Assembly (NCBI RefSeq): GCF_000682695.1 | Contig: NZ_AWFG01000010.1 | Span: forward strand, 42,192-106,191 | DNA from: Hyphomonas chukchiensis | Lineage (GTDB): Bacteria > Pseudomonadota > Alphaproteobacteria > Caulobacterales > Hyphomonadaceae | Direction: 5' to 3' | DNA: 64,000 nucleotides | Shown: positions 8,536 through 16,987 of the stretch, piece after piece | Numbering within the stretch: the first letter of the stretch is position 1 | Layout: every line of letters starts with the position of its first letter | Program-made: the position numbers and the translations under genes | The notes under the pieces: generated by a model | What the model was told of the DNA's origin: nothing | Databases searched by the model: none | The model's input: the letters and a program-made list of their open reading frames with translations, nothing else

Positions 8536-8552
8536 ACAATTCTCAAAAGTGT
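8536..8552. promoter_or_regulatory. Possible second, degenerate NrdR box
   Basis: The sequence ending in AAAAGTGT conserves the right half-site (AGTGT) of the NrdR palindrome. Its centre lies about 43 bp from the first box, close to an integral number of helical turns, which is how tandem NrdR boxes are usually arranged. Only about 9 of 16 positions agree with the consensus. Confidence 0.35.
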
Positions 8553-8574
8553 CAAATTTGGCGTGGAATTCGGG

Positions 8575-8589
8575 TTAATCAAACGTTAA
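8575..8589. promoter_or_regulatory. CtrA-type binding site TTAA-N7-TTAA
   Basis: TTAATCAAACGTTAA is a perfect match to the full CtrA consensus of alphaproteobacteria. It lies about 160 bp upstream of nrdA and 66 bp beyond the NrdR box. Cell-cycle control of deoxynucleotide synthesis would be a logical use. Confidence 0.6.
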
Positions 8590-8836
8590 CGCGGGGCCGG
8601 ATCACCCGTCCCAAAAGGCGAATTGCGCCACTGCTTATTCGTGCAGCAGGCGACCCTCTGGGTCAATCCGGAAATCGGGGAAAAAGGCGGAGACAGGCGA
8701 ACGACCCGGGCGGAACTCGTTGGGGCTGCTTCGTTCCCGATCTGACCCGATTGGCGAATGGCCCGTCCGCCACCTGCCTCCTCCGGGCTATATGCGCGGA
8801 GAGACAGCGAATCGCAAGGGCGGGGATGAGTCGGTT
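8590..8836. other. Intergenic region without a recognised gene
   Basis: Roughly 250 bp between the nrdA promoter and the end of the DUF779 gene. Open frames here lack a credible start or homology signal. A weak GGGGAT/ATCCCC stem (8822-8847) straddles the DUF779 stop without a T-run. I see no further convincing element. Confidence 0.4.
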
Positions 8837-9214
8837 TCAGGTATCCCCAAGAATCGCGCGCTCTTCGGGAGAGAATGTGCGGGCCCGCGAGAGGAAGCGC
8901 TGCTCGCGGCCATTGTCGAGCGAAAACATGCCGCCACGGCCCGGCACGACATCCAGGATGAGCTGGGTATGCCGCCAGGCGTCGAACTGGCTGGACGATA
9001 TATAGACGGGCACACCGTCGACGGTGCTGAGGCAGATGTCGACGTCGCCAAGATGGAACTCGCCCGCCGGGTAGCACATGGGGCTCGACCCGTCGCAGCA
9101 GCCGCCCGACTGATGGAAGATGATGTCGGGATGATCCTTGCGAATCTCCGCAATGAGCCGCAGCGCCGCCGGGGTGGCGGTGACGCGTGGCGGGATGGTC
9201 TGGGCGTCGGTCAT
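8837..9214 (-). CDS. DUF779 protein, aldehyde dehydrogenase partner
   Basis: 125 aa. It carries the family-typical HQSGGCCDGSSPMC cluster, whose histidine and three cysteines could bind metal. DUF779 genes are habitually found beside aldehyde dehydrogenases, and here one lies 109 bp upstream on the same strand. The function is unknown, and an accessory role in aldehyde oxidation is inferred from context. The ATG at 9214 has GGAGG just before it, so the much longer upstream frame through the dehydrogenase is rejected. Confidence 0.85.
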   Translation of the reverse strand: MTDAQTIPPRVTATPAALRLIAEIRKDHPDIIFHQSGGCCDGSSPMCYPAGEFHLGDVDICLSTVDGVPVYISSSQFDAWRHTQLILDVVPGRGGMFSLDNGREQRFLSRARTFSPEERAILGDT

Positions 9215-9323
9215 GCGACCTCCGGTTTCCGGCACCTGGTAAAGCCTGGGCGTGTTCCGGCGCGCGACAGGGAGGCATGCGCGCCGGAACCGCTTATCGG
9301 CCTGAAGGGGCGCCTTCAGGCGA

Positions 9324-10847
9324 TCAAAAGAAGCCGAGCTTTTGCGGGGCATAGCTGACCAGCATGTTCTTGGTCTGCTGGTAGTGATCCAGCATCTTCG
9401 AATGATTCTCGCGGCCGATGCCCGACTGCTTGTACCCGCCAAAGGCCGCATGGGCCGGATAGGCGTGGTAGCAATTGGTCCACACGCGGCCCGCCTGAAT
9501 GGCACGGCCGAAGCGGTAACAAGTGTTCGCGTCGCGGCTCCAGACACCGGCGCCGAGGCCGTAGAGCGTGTCATTGGCGATGGCGAGGGCTTCGGCGTCA
9601 TCTTTGAACGTGGTGACCGAGACGACCGGGCCGAAGATCTCTTCCTGGAAGACGCGCATCTTGTTGTGGCCTTTGAGGACCGTCGGCTGGACGTAGTAGC
9701 CGCCTGCAAGGTCGCCGCCATGGTCGACAGCGGCGCCGCCGATAAGGACTTCAGCGCCCTCCTGACGGCCAATGTCGAAATAGGAGAGGATCTTCTCTTT
9801 CTGCTCGGAGGAGGCCTGCGCGCCGACCATGGTGGACGGATCGAGCGGGTTGCCGAGCTTGATGGCCGCGACGCGCTTCAGGGCCCGTTCCATGAAGCGG
9901 TCATAGATAGACTCGTGGATCAGGGCGCGCGACGGACAGGTGCAGACCTCGCCCTGGTTCAAGGCGAACATGACGAAGCCTTCGATGGCCTTGTCGAGAT
10001 AGTCGTCATCCTCGCGCATGACGTCAGCGAAGAAGATGTTCGGCGACTTGCCGCCGAGTTCAAGCGTGACCGGGATGATGTTCTCGGAGGCGTATTGCAT
10101 GATCAGGCGCCCGGTCGTTGTCTCGCCGGTGAAGGCGATCTTGGCGATGCGCTTGCTGGAGGCGAGCGGCTTGCCGGCCTCGAGGCCAAAGCCGTTGACG
10201 ATGTTCAGCACCCCGGGCGGCAGGATGTCCGCGATCAGCTCGGCAAAGACGAGAATCGAGGCGGGCGTCTGTTCGGCGGGCTTCAGCACGACGCAGTTAC
10301 CGGCAGCGAGCGCCGGGGCGAGTTTCCACACAGCCATCAGCAGGGGGAAGTTCCACGGGATGATCTGGCCCACGACGCCGAGTGGCTCATGGAAGTGATA
10401 GGCGACCGTGTCATGATCGATCTCGCTGATGCCGCCTTCCTGCGCGCGGATGCAGCCGGCGAAATAGCGGAAGTGATCGACTGCGAGTGGCATGTCGGCG
10501 GCCATGGTTTCGCGGATGGGCTTGCCATTGTCCCAGGTCTCGCAGGTGGCGAGGAGTTCGAGGTTTTCCTCCATGCGGTCCGCGATACGGTTGAGCATCA
10601 GGGCGCGTTCGGCAACCGAGGTCTTGCCCCAGGCGTCTTTCGCGGCATGGGCAGCGTCGAGAGCGAGTTCGATGTCTGACGCATCCGACCGCGCGATGGC
10701 GCAGATCGTCTGGCCCGTGATGGGCGACGGATTGTCGAAATAGCGCCCGGCCCTGGGGGCGACAAACTTGCCGCCGATGAAATTGTCGTAACGCTCCTTG
10801 AACGGAGACGTCATTGTCGTGGAATCGAGAAACTGGGTGTCGGCCAT
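9324..10847 (-). CDS. NAD-dependent aldehyde dehydrogenase (ExaC/AldB type)
   Basis: 507 aa. It oxidises aldehydes such as acetaldehyde to acids. The N-terminal FIGGKFVAP, the ELGGKSPNI segment with its general base, the catalytic cysteine in [11 protein letters not shown] and the C-terminal [14 protein letters not shown] ending are characteristic of ExaC/AldB enzymes. The ATG at 10847 has GGAGGAA nine bases upstream, so the frame extension to 10994 is not used. It lies between a Fis-type regulator upstream and DUF779 downstream on the same strand. Confidence 0.92.
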   Translation of the reverse strand: MADTQFLDSTTMTSPFKERYDNFIGGKFVAPRAGRYFDNPSPITGQTICAIARSDASDIELALDAAHAAKDAWGKTSVAERALMLNRIADRMEENLELLATCETWDNGKPIRETMAADMPLAVDHFRYFAGCIRAQEGGISEIDHDTVAYHFHEPLGVVGQIIPWNFPLLMAVWKLAPALAAGNCVVLKPAEQTPASILVFAELIADILPPGVLNIVNGFGLEAGKPLASSKRIAKIAFTGETTTGRLIMQYASENIIPVTLELGGKSPNIFFADVMREDDDYLDKAIEGFVMFALNQGEVCTCPSRALIHESIYDRFMERALKRVAAIKLGNPLDPSTMVGAQASSEQKEKILSYFDIGRQEGAEVLIGGAAVDHGGDLAGGYYVQPTVLKGHNKMRVFQEEIFGPVVSVTTFKDDAEALAIANDTLYGLGAGVWSRDANTCYRFGRAIQAGRVWTNCYHAYPAHAAFGGYKQSGIGRENHSKMLDHYQQTKNMLVSYAPQKLGFF

Positions 10848-10990
10848 GCTGATATTTCCTCCATTGGCTTCTTCGTCGTGATGCGAAGACTGGAGGCAAA
10901 CATTGTCCCGAACGGACGTGCTGTCAGGTGGGGCGAAACGGGGAGCGGTGGCCAAGTGTCTCAGAACTGAGACAGGTTGCGCCAGAAACG

Positions 10991-11980
10991 TCAATCCGTG
11001 CTGAGGCCCAGCCGGTCCATGCGGCGATAGAGCGTGGCGCGGCTGATGCCGAGGGCGCGCGCGGCGGCGGCCATGTTGCCGTCTGCGCGGGCAATGGCGC
11101 GCTTCAGCTCGCGCCGTTCAGCGCTGTCGAGACCCACGCCGCGCTGGTCGGAATCGCCGAAAATGTCGCCGGCGGGGCGCGGGGTGGCGAAGGCGCCCTG
11201 GCCAAGATTATAGGCCTGCCGGGCCGCGCGGGTGGCACCGATGACGAGGTCGTCGCCATTGACGGCGAAGAGGACGGCGCCGCGCTGGCCATCGCCCTGC
11301 CCGCGCACGATGCGCTGGCCGGCAAAGGCGCTCTGGAAATGATCCGCTTCGATCTGGCGTGCGGCGTCGGCCACGGTCTGCGCGATCAGTGTGGCAAAGG
11401 GCTGGGTCAGGTCTGAGCGGCAGGAGGAGACATCAAGCACGGCGGCGAGTTCGCCATGCTCGTCGAACACGGGCGCACCCATGCAGGTCATCACCGTGTT
11501 GCTGTCGTGGAAGTGCTGGTCGCGATAGATGGTGACAACCCGTTCCTCGGCAATGCAGGTGCCGATGCCGTTTGTGCCCTGCGTGGCTTCGGACCAGTCG
11601 GCGCCCTGCCAGAGCCCGGCGGAGCGGAACATCTTTTCATCCGAGCCGGGTGCGCGCTGGTCAAGCACGATGCCGCCGGTGTCGCAGAGAAGGATGCTGC
11701 AGCCCGCAAGGCCGAGACTGGCATGGAGACGGTCCATGACCGGATTGGAAATGGCAAGCATGCGGCCGAGGACGTCGCGGCGCTCTGCGAGGGCCGCTTC
11801 GTCAATTCGGACATCCCTGTGCGGGGCATCGGGCGCGAGGCCGTGCGTGGTGAGGGAGCGGGCCCAAGAGGCGGCAATGGCGGACTTGGCTGCGGCACTT
11901 CTTGAGAGCGCGATCTGGCGCACATGGTCCGCATGCGCCCCGGTGGGCACGGTTGCGGACGGATCAGGCTTGCTCTCCAT
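10991..11980 (-). CDS. AcoR-like GAF/Fis-type regulator lacking AAA+ domain
   Basis: 329 aa. The N-terminal 200 residues are a GAF-type sensor as in AcoR ([37 protein letters not shown]). The last ~45 residues are a Fis-type helix-turn-helix ([23 protein letters not shown]). The sigma-54-interacting AAA+ ATPase that normally sits between them is absent, so it probably acts on ordinary promoters. Position directly upstream of the aldehyde dehydrogenase suggests control of aldehyde or alcohol oxidation. Confidence 0.82.
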   Translation of the reverse strand: MESKPDPSATVPTGAHADHVRQIALSRSAAAKSAIAASWARSLTTHGLAPDAPHRDVRIDEAALAERRDVLGRMLAISNPVMDRLHASLGLAGCSILLCDTGGIVLDQRAPGSDEKMFRSAGLWQGADWSEATQGTNGIGTCIAEERVVTIYRDQHFHDSNTVMTCMGAPVFDEHGELAAVLDVSSCRSDLTQPFATLIAQTVADAARQIEADHFQSAFAGQRIVRGQGDGQRGAVLFAVNGDDLVIGATRAARQAYNLGQGAFATPRPAGDIFGDSDQRGVGLDSAERRELKRAIARADGNMAAAARALGISRATLYRRMDRLGLSTD

Positions 11981-12103
11981 GGGCAGAGCCTAGCACGCGG
12001 CATCGCGGCCTCAAAGTGGGCAAGACATGCCCCGTTTTTGAGTTGTCCGGGGCAAAGCCTGCTGGTAGGTCTCGCTCTCGCGAAAAACCAGAAGGGGGAA
12101 GCG

Positions 12104-14191
12104 ATGACATTCCGACACATCTTGTTGGCAGGCGTCTCTGTCATGTTGGCGGCAGGCAGCGCCGTGGCGAAAGAGGACGAGGCCCCATCCCGGCGCTTCA
12201 CCGCAGACCGCGTGTTCGACATGGAATACGCGACCGACCCGCAGGTCTCCCCCGATGGCAAGAGCATTGTCTATGTGCGCCATTCGATGGACCGGATGAC
12301 CGACAAGGACACTGGCCAGATCTGGATGATCGACCTTGCGACAGGTTCCAACCGTCCTCTGGTAAATGGCGGCACGGGCGCATCGTCGCCGCGCTGGTCG
12401 CCGGACGGCACACGCCTCATCTATGCGACCGCAACCGACGGCAAGCCGGAAGTGCGCCTGCTTTATCTCGACAGCGGACGGAGCTTCCCGCTGGCCCAGT
12501 TCCTGGAAGGCCCGTCAGAGGCGGTGTGGTCGCCAGACGGCAAGCATGTGGCGTTCAGCATGTTCGTGAAGGGCGAGGCGCCGAGCTTCGCCAAGGCGCC
12601 AACGCCGCCGGAAGGCGCGACATGGAATGACGGCGTCAAGGTGATCGACAAGCTGACGTTCCGTTTCGATGGCGCAGGCTATCTGGAAGACGGCGCGACG
12701 CAGGTGTTCGTATTGCCGGTCGATGGCGGGACGCCGCGTCAGGTGACGTTTGGCGACGCTGACATGCAGAGCCCGGAATGGCTGGACAATGACACGCTGC
12801 TCGTTTCGGGCAACACGGCCGACGACCGCGATCTCGACCCCGTCGAAAGCGAGATTTATGCGGTGGAGCTGTCTGACCTGTCGATCAAGCCGCTGACGAC
12901 GCGTGACGGGCCGGACATGTCGCCCGTTGTTTCGCCAGACGGCAATACGATTGCCTATCGCGGATTTGACGACAAGACGCTCTCCTACCAGCAGGCCGAC
13001 CTTTACCTGATGAATGCGGACGGCTCGAACCAGCGTCCGCTGGCGGCAGACTTTGCCGGCGAATTTGGCGAGACGGTCTGGGCGCCTGACGGCAAGAGCC
13101 TTTACAGCCTGTCGGAAGACCATGGCGTGCTGTCGGTATATCAGATCGACCTCAAGGGCAACGTATCTCAAGTGGTAACGGGGCTTGGCGGCGCGTCAAT
13201 CGGGCGCCCCTATGCCGAAGGGAGCTTCTCGGTGAGCGGCGGCAAGAAACCTGTGATCGCCTATACGGCCGGCTTCATGGACAAGCCTTCGGAAATCGGG
13301 GTGATCGGCGCAAATGGCAAGGATGCCAAAGTGCTGACCGATCTCAATGCGGATGTTCTGCCCTATCTCGACATGGCGAAAATCGAGGAAGTGAAGGTCA
13401 GCTCGAAACATGACGGCAAGGAGATCGAGGCATGGGTTGCCCTGCCGCCGGACTTCAAGGCCGATGGCAGCTTCCCGCTGATCCTGGAAATCCATGGCGG
13501 GCCCTATTCGATGTACGGGCCGTTCTTCGCAAGCGAGATCCAGCGCTATGCGGCGGAAGGCTATGTCACGATCTGGTCGAACCCGCGCGGGTCGACAGGC
13601 TATGGCGAGGATTTCGCGCTGGAGATCGACCAGGCCTATCCGGGCCATGACTATGATGACCTGATGACGGTCGTCGACGAGATGGTGGCGCGCAAATATG
13701 CCGACCCGGACCGCCTGTTCGTGACGGGCGGATCAGGGGGCGGTATCCTGACGGCGTGGATCGTGACGCAGACGGATAGGTTCAAGGCGGCCGCGTCGGT
13801 CAAGCCGGTGATCAACTGGATGACGATGGCACTTGCCGGCGATATCGCTCAGGTCGTGCGGCGCCACTGGATACGTGCCGAGCCATGGTCTGACCCGGAA
13901 GCCTTCCTGAAGCATTCGCCGATCCGTTTCGTCGACAAGGTGGTGACACCGACGATGATCATGGTGGGGGAAGAGGATTACCGCACGCCTGCCTGGGAAG
14001 CAGAGCAGTTCTATACGGCGCTGAAGATGCGCGGTGTGGATACGGTTTATGTAAGAGTGCCGGGATCACCGCACTATATTGCTTCGCGCCCGAGCCGCCT
14101 GATTGCCAAGACGGATAATATCATGGGCTGGTTTGCGAAATATGATCCTGCGAAGAAGGACGAGGCTGACGAAAAAGCCGGGGACGAATAA
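12104..14191 (+). CDS. Secreted S9 family prolyl oligopeptidase-like peptidase
   Basis: 695 aa with a signal peptide (cleavage after AVA, about residue 24). A beta-propeller of WSPDG/SPDGK repeats fills residues ~40-430 and a C-terminal alpha/beta hydrolase domain follows. The catalytic serine is Ser544 in GGSGGG, with Asp in GEEDYRTP and His in GSPHY. It probably degrades peptides in the periplasm, as dipeptidyl or acylaminoacyl peptidases of this family do. GGGGGAAG precedes the ATG. Its last codons are part of a hairpin that also terminates the convergent gene. Confidence 0.9.
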   Translation: MTFRHILLAGVSVMLAAGSAVAKEDEAPSRRFTADRVFDMEYATDPQVSPDGKSIVYVRHSMDRMTDKDTGQIWMIDLATGSNRPLVNGGTGASSPRWSPDGTRLIYATATDGKPEVRLLYLDSGRSFPLAQFLEGPSEAVWSPDGKHVAFSMFVKGEAPSFAKAPTPPEGATWNDGVKVIDKLTFRFDGAGYLEDGATQVFVLPVDGGTPRQVTFGDADMQSPEWLDNDTLLVSGNTADDRDLDPVESEIYAVELSDLSIKPLTTRDGPDMSPVVSPDGNTIAYRGFDDKTLSYQQADLYLMNADGSNQRPLAADFAGEFGETVWAPDGKSLYSLSEDHGVLSVYQIDLKGNVSQVVTGLGGASIGRPYAEGSFSVSGGKKPVIAYTAGFMDKPSEIGVIGANGKDAKVLTDLNADVLPYLDMAKIEEVKVSSKHDGKEIEAWVALPPDFKADGSFPLILEIHGGPYSMYGPFFASEIQRYAAEGYVTIWSNPRGSTGYGEDFALEIDQAYPGHDYDDLMTVVDEMVARKYADPDRLFVTGGSGGGILTAWIVTQTDRFKAAASVKPVINWMTMALAGDIAQVVRRHWIRAEPWSDPEAFLKHSPIRFVDKVVTPTMIMVGEEDYRTPAWEAEQFYTALKMRGVDTVYVRVPGSPHYIASRPSRLIAKTDNIMGWFAKYDPAKKDEADEKAGDE

Positions 14192-14200
14192 TCCCCGGCT
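14172..14200 (-). terminator. Minus-strand terminator inside the end of the S9 gene
   Basis: AGCCGGGGA and TCCCCGGCT form a perfect nine-pair stem around the S9 peptidase stop codon, which sits in the seven-base loop. Read on the minus strand, it runs into TTTTT. It therefore serves the small-gene pair at 14204-14591 and may also stall plus-strand transcripts. Confidence 0.7.
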
Positions 14201-14203
14201 GGA

Positions 14204-14428
14204 TCAGCGGCCGGTCTTGCGACGGGTGCGGGCGGGAACTAGGGCACGTTCCTGCTTGCGCGCGATGAGGGCTGCAAAAAGGCCCATGACGGCTTCCTGC
14301 ATGATCTCATCGGTCATCGTCTTGAGACGCAGATCGATATGATTGGTCAGGCGCTGGACACCGTTACGGGCCAGAAGGTCGACGCCGCGCTTGCGCTTGG
14401 GGCTGGATTTAGTCGGCTGGCGATTCAT
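14204..14428 (-). CDS. Small basic protein, unknown
   Basis: 74 aa, rich in Lys and Arg at both ends with an amphipathic middle (DEIMQEAVMGLFAALIARK). I do not recognise it. Its start lies 20 bases inside the preceding small membrane protein gene, so the two are co-translated. An intrinsic terminator follows directly. Confidence 0.55.
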   Translation of the reverse strand: MNRQPTKSSPKRKRGVDLLARNGVQRLTNHIDLRLKTMTDEIMQEAVMGLFAALIARKQERALVPARTRRKTGR

Positions 14429-14591
14429 CTTTGGTCCTCGTCTTTGCGACCCCGGTAATTATGCCGAGGCCAATGAGAATAACGGAACAGATACCGATCC
14501 AGATAAGCGCCACGCCGAGCATGAATGCGCCATAGGCCAGGCCAGCGATAAGTATGATGAAGCCGATGAGATAGAGCGCAAAAGAGGACAT
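14409..14591 (-). CDS. Small two-TM membrane protein, unknown
   Basis: 60 aa, almost entirely two hydrophobic helices (residues ~4-25 and ~27-48) with a charged C-terminal tail KTRTKDESPAD. The ATG at 14591 has GAAGG eight bases upstream and is preferred over the ATG at 14627. It overlaps the following basic protein gene. Confidence 0.6.
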   Translation of the reverse strand: MSSFALYLIGFIILIAGLAYGAFMLGVALIWIGICSVILIGLGIITGVAKTRTKDESPAD

Positions 14592-14672
14592 GGGGAATAC
14601 CTTCGGGTCTGACTGTACTGATGGCATAACTCCAGTCAGACGCCCCGGTTCCCCGCCTGCACGGATATCCTC

Positions 14673-15296
14673 CTAGTGCGCCCCTAACCCGCCGGAAGTC
14701 ATGATGGGCCATAGGGTGGCGAGTAGCAGCAGCGCGGCGGTGATATTGAAGGCGCGCAGCCGCGCCGGCCGGTTGAGGAAGCGGCGCACCTGCGTTCCCA
14801 GGACGGCCCAGGTGGACGTGCTGACAAGGCCGACCATGGCGAACACTGTCACCATGATGCCGAGGCTGACCAACGGGTGGTCTGGCAGGGTGTAGGCGCT
14901 GATCGCTGTGAGAACCATGGCCCAGGCCTTTGGATTGACCCATTGAAACGCAGCCGCCTGAAGGAAGCTGAACGGCTTGCCGGTCGCTTCGCCCTGCCCG
15001 GCTTCCGGCGGCGGCGCGGCATTTGCGATCTTCCAGGCCAGATAGAGAAGATAGACGGCACTGACTGTCTTCAGGACGACGAGCGCAAAGGGAAAGGCTT
15101 CGAACACCCGCGCGAGCCCAAGGCCGACCAGAACGATCATGATGGCAAGGCCGACAATGATGCCGCTCATGTGTGGCAGGGTGCGCTTCAGCCCGAAATT
15201 CGTGCCGGACGCCATGAGCAATAGATTGTTCGGCCCCGGTGTGATCGAGGTGATGAACGCGAAGGCCATAAGGGCGAGAAGGAGCTGTATGGGCAT
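14673..15296 (-). CDS. LysE family amino-acid exporter
   Basis: 207 aa with about six membrane segments and the LysE hallmark ITPGPNNLLLMASG near the N-terminus. LysE/RhtB proteins export amino acids or related metabolites. The start at 15296 places the first helix at residue 3, and the in-frame extension to 15368 adds only polar residues. An Lrp/AsnC regulator gene is divergent, starting 66 bp away, and is the likely controller. Confidence 0.88.
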   Translation of the reverse strand: MPIQLLLALMAFAFITSITPGPNNLLLMASGTNFGLKRTLPHMSGIIVGLAIMIVLVGLGLARVFEAFPFALVVLKTVSAVYLLYLAWKIANAAPPPEAGQGEATGKPFSFLQAAAFQWVNPKAWAMVLTAISAYTLPDHPLVSLGIMVTVFAMVGLVSTSTWAVLGTQVRRFLNRPARLRAFNITAALLLLATLWPIMTSGGLGAH

Positions 15297-15362
15297 GATG
15301 CCGCAATAATATGCGATATACGGCGCAATGTGCTTGTGTTTTGGGGCGCGTAAACAGTATTT

Positions 15363-15824
15363 ATGCAATCCATGAGCGATATGGACACCATAAACCGCAA
15401 TATATTGCGTGAACTTCAGGCCAATGGCCGGATCAGCAATCTTGAGCTGGCCGAAAAGGTGGGGCTGTCGCCATCGGCTTGCCTGCGCCGTGTGCAGGAG
15501 CTGGAGCGCACAGGCGTGATCCAGGGATACCGCGCTTTGGTCGACAGGAACGCCATTGGCGGCGGCTTCCTCGCCTATATTACCGTCGGGCTGTCACAGC
15601 ACACGAAAGCGCACCAGATGGCCTTCGAGAAGGCCATGCAGCGGGCGCCGGAAGTGCGCGAGTGCCATAACGTGACGGGCACGATCGAATACCTGCTTCG
15701 CGTGGAGGTGGCCGACCTTGCGGCCTACAAGCATTTCCACACGGAAGTTCTCGGCACCGTGCCACAAGTCAGCTCGATCACGTCCTATATCGTGATGGGC
15801 TCGCCCAAGGACCAGCGGGCCTGA
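15363..15824 (+). CDS. Lrp/AsnC family transcriptional regulator
   Basis: 153 aa. An N-terminal winged helix (ISNLELAEKVGLSPSACLRRVQELERTGVIQGY) is followed by the RAM amino-acid-binding domain (GTIEYLLRVEVADLAAYKHF). It is divergent from a LysE exporter, the usual arrangement for an amino-acid-responsive regulator of export. Three in-frame ATGs (15363, 15372, 15381) are possible and none has a clear ribosome-binding site. The last would give the typical MDTINRNIL start. Confidence 0.9.
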   Translation: MQSMSDMDTINRNILRELQANGRISNLELAEKVGLSPSACLRRVQELERTGVIQGYRALVDRNAIGGGFLAYITVGLSQHTKAHQMAFEKAMQRAPEVRECHNVTGTIEYLLRVEVADLAAYKHFHTEVLGTVPQVSSITSYIVMGSPKDQRA

Positions 15825-15833
15825 CAGGCCGGC

Positions 15834-16235
15834 CTAGCGCGGGCGGTGCTCTGTTCCCTCGCCAGCCGTGATGAAGACCGCTGTGGCGCTTTCAGGAACG
15901 TCAGCGATGTGCCAGACGCCGGGCGGGTTGATCGCATACTCACCAGCCGACAGCGTGACGCTCTGCTTGCTGCCGTCCGGATACTCCTGGTGCAGGGTCA
16001 TGCTGCCGGCTGTGCAGAGCACAAGCTCTGATCCATGAGGATGAACCTCCCAACCGGACCAGTCTTCGGTGAACGTGTGCATCGAAACCAGCCGCCCTTC
16101 GATGCCGTCATTCGGATGGAGCCTTCCATAGGCTTCGTACCATTCCATTCCGCCCGTCATTTCCGGCAGCACATGCGCCGTGGCGCCGAGGCCGAGATGG
16201 ACGGGAAACTGCGTGAGCGTCATGGGTTTGGTCAT
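15834..16235 (-). CDS. Cupin domain protein
   Basis: 133 aa single-domain beta-barrel. The segment EVHPHGSELVLCTAGSMTLHQE and the later PPGVWHIADV supply the histidine and glutamate metal-site pattern of cupins. The substrate is unknown. GGAGG is correctly spaced before the ATG at 16235. It ends nine bases from the convergent Lrp gene. Confidence 0.8.
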   Translation of the reverse strand: MTKPMTLTQFPVHLGLGATAHVLPEMTGGMEWYEAYGRLHPNDGIEGRLVSMHTFTEDWSGWEVHPHGSELVLCTAGSMTLHQEYPDGSKQSVTLSAGEYAINPPGVWHIADVPESATAVFITAGEGTEHRPR

Positions 16236-16354
16236 GAGAGCCTCCTGTACTTCAGGAGTCTAACATCCCTTGCCGGACGATCAAAATCTTCCAGCCAGAC
16301 TTGTAAGGCCCAGCGAGCGGGCGCAAAATCAGGTCAGGATCGCGGGAGAGCGCA

Positions 16355-16978
16355 ATGATTCTGATCGGCATGTATGACAGCCCCTTTGTTCGGCGCGTCG
16401 CCATTGCGATGAAACTCTACAAGATGGAATTCGAGCACAAGTCCTGGTCGACCTTCGGCGATGCCGAGAAGATCGTGGCGTACAATCCGCTCATTCGCGT
16501 GCCGACACTGATGCTGGACGGCGGAGAGGTGCTGATCGAAAGCGCGGCCATCCTGGATGCGCTGGACGACATGGTGGGCCCTCAGCGGGCGATGACGCCC
16601 ACCAATGGTGCTGCGCGACGTTCGGCGCTCAAACTGTGCGCGCTGGCCTCAGGCATGGCCGACAAGGCCGTGTCGCTTGTTTACGAGCGTCACGTGCATG
16701 AACGTCCGAACCCGAAATGGATCAAGCGATGCACGGGGCAGATTTCCCGTGTGTTGAACGTGCTGGAAGTCGAGCGCGCCGGCCAGCACACACCCTACTG
16801 GTTTGGCGAGCACATGGCGCATGGCGATATCATGGTGAGCTGCGCAGTGAACTTCATGCGAGATGCCCTGGCCGACGATATCGACCTTTCACCCTGGAAA
16901 GCCCTGAGCGAACATACCGACAAATGCGAAAGCCTCCCGGAATTCCGGGAGGCCTTCATGAAGTTCAAGATCGGATAG
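16355..16978 (+). CDS. Glutathione S-transferase family protein
   Basis: 207 aa. The thioredoxin-like N-terminal half includes YDSPFVRRVAIAMKLY and the cis-proline region RVPTLMLDGGEVLIESAAILDALD. A helical C-terminal half contains the FGEHMAHGDIMVSC segment matching the conserved GST hydrophobic staple. There is no cysteine in the SPFVRRV motif, so a serine-type GST is likely. The substrate is unknown. A GGGAGAG ribosome-binding site precedes the ATG. Confidence 0.88.
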   Translation: MILIGMYDSPFVRRVAIAMKLYKMEFEHKSWSTFGDAEKIVAYNPLIRVPTLMLDGGEVLIESAAILDALDDMVGPQRAMTPTNGAARRSALKLCALASGMADKAVSLVYERHVHERPNPKWIKRCTGQISRVLNVLEVERAGQHTPYWFGEHMAHGDIMVSCAVNFMRDALADDIDLSPWKALSEHTDKCESLPEFREAFMKFKIG

Positions 16979-16987
16979 AGGTCTGGC

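Noticed and set aside
8822..8847. Terminator for the DUF779 gene
   Set aside because: The GGGGAT/ATCCCC stem is short with a long loop, and no T-run follows.
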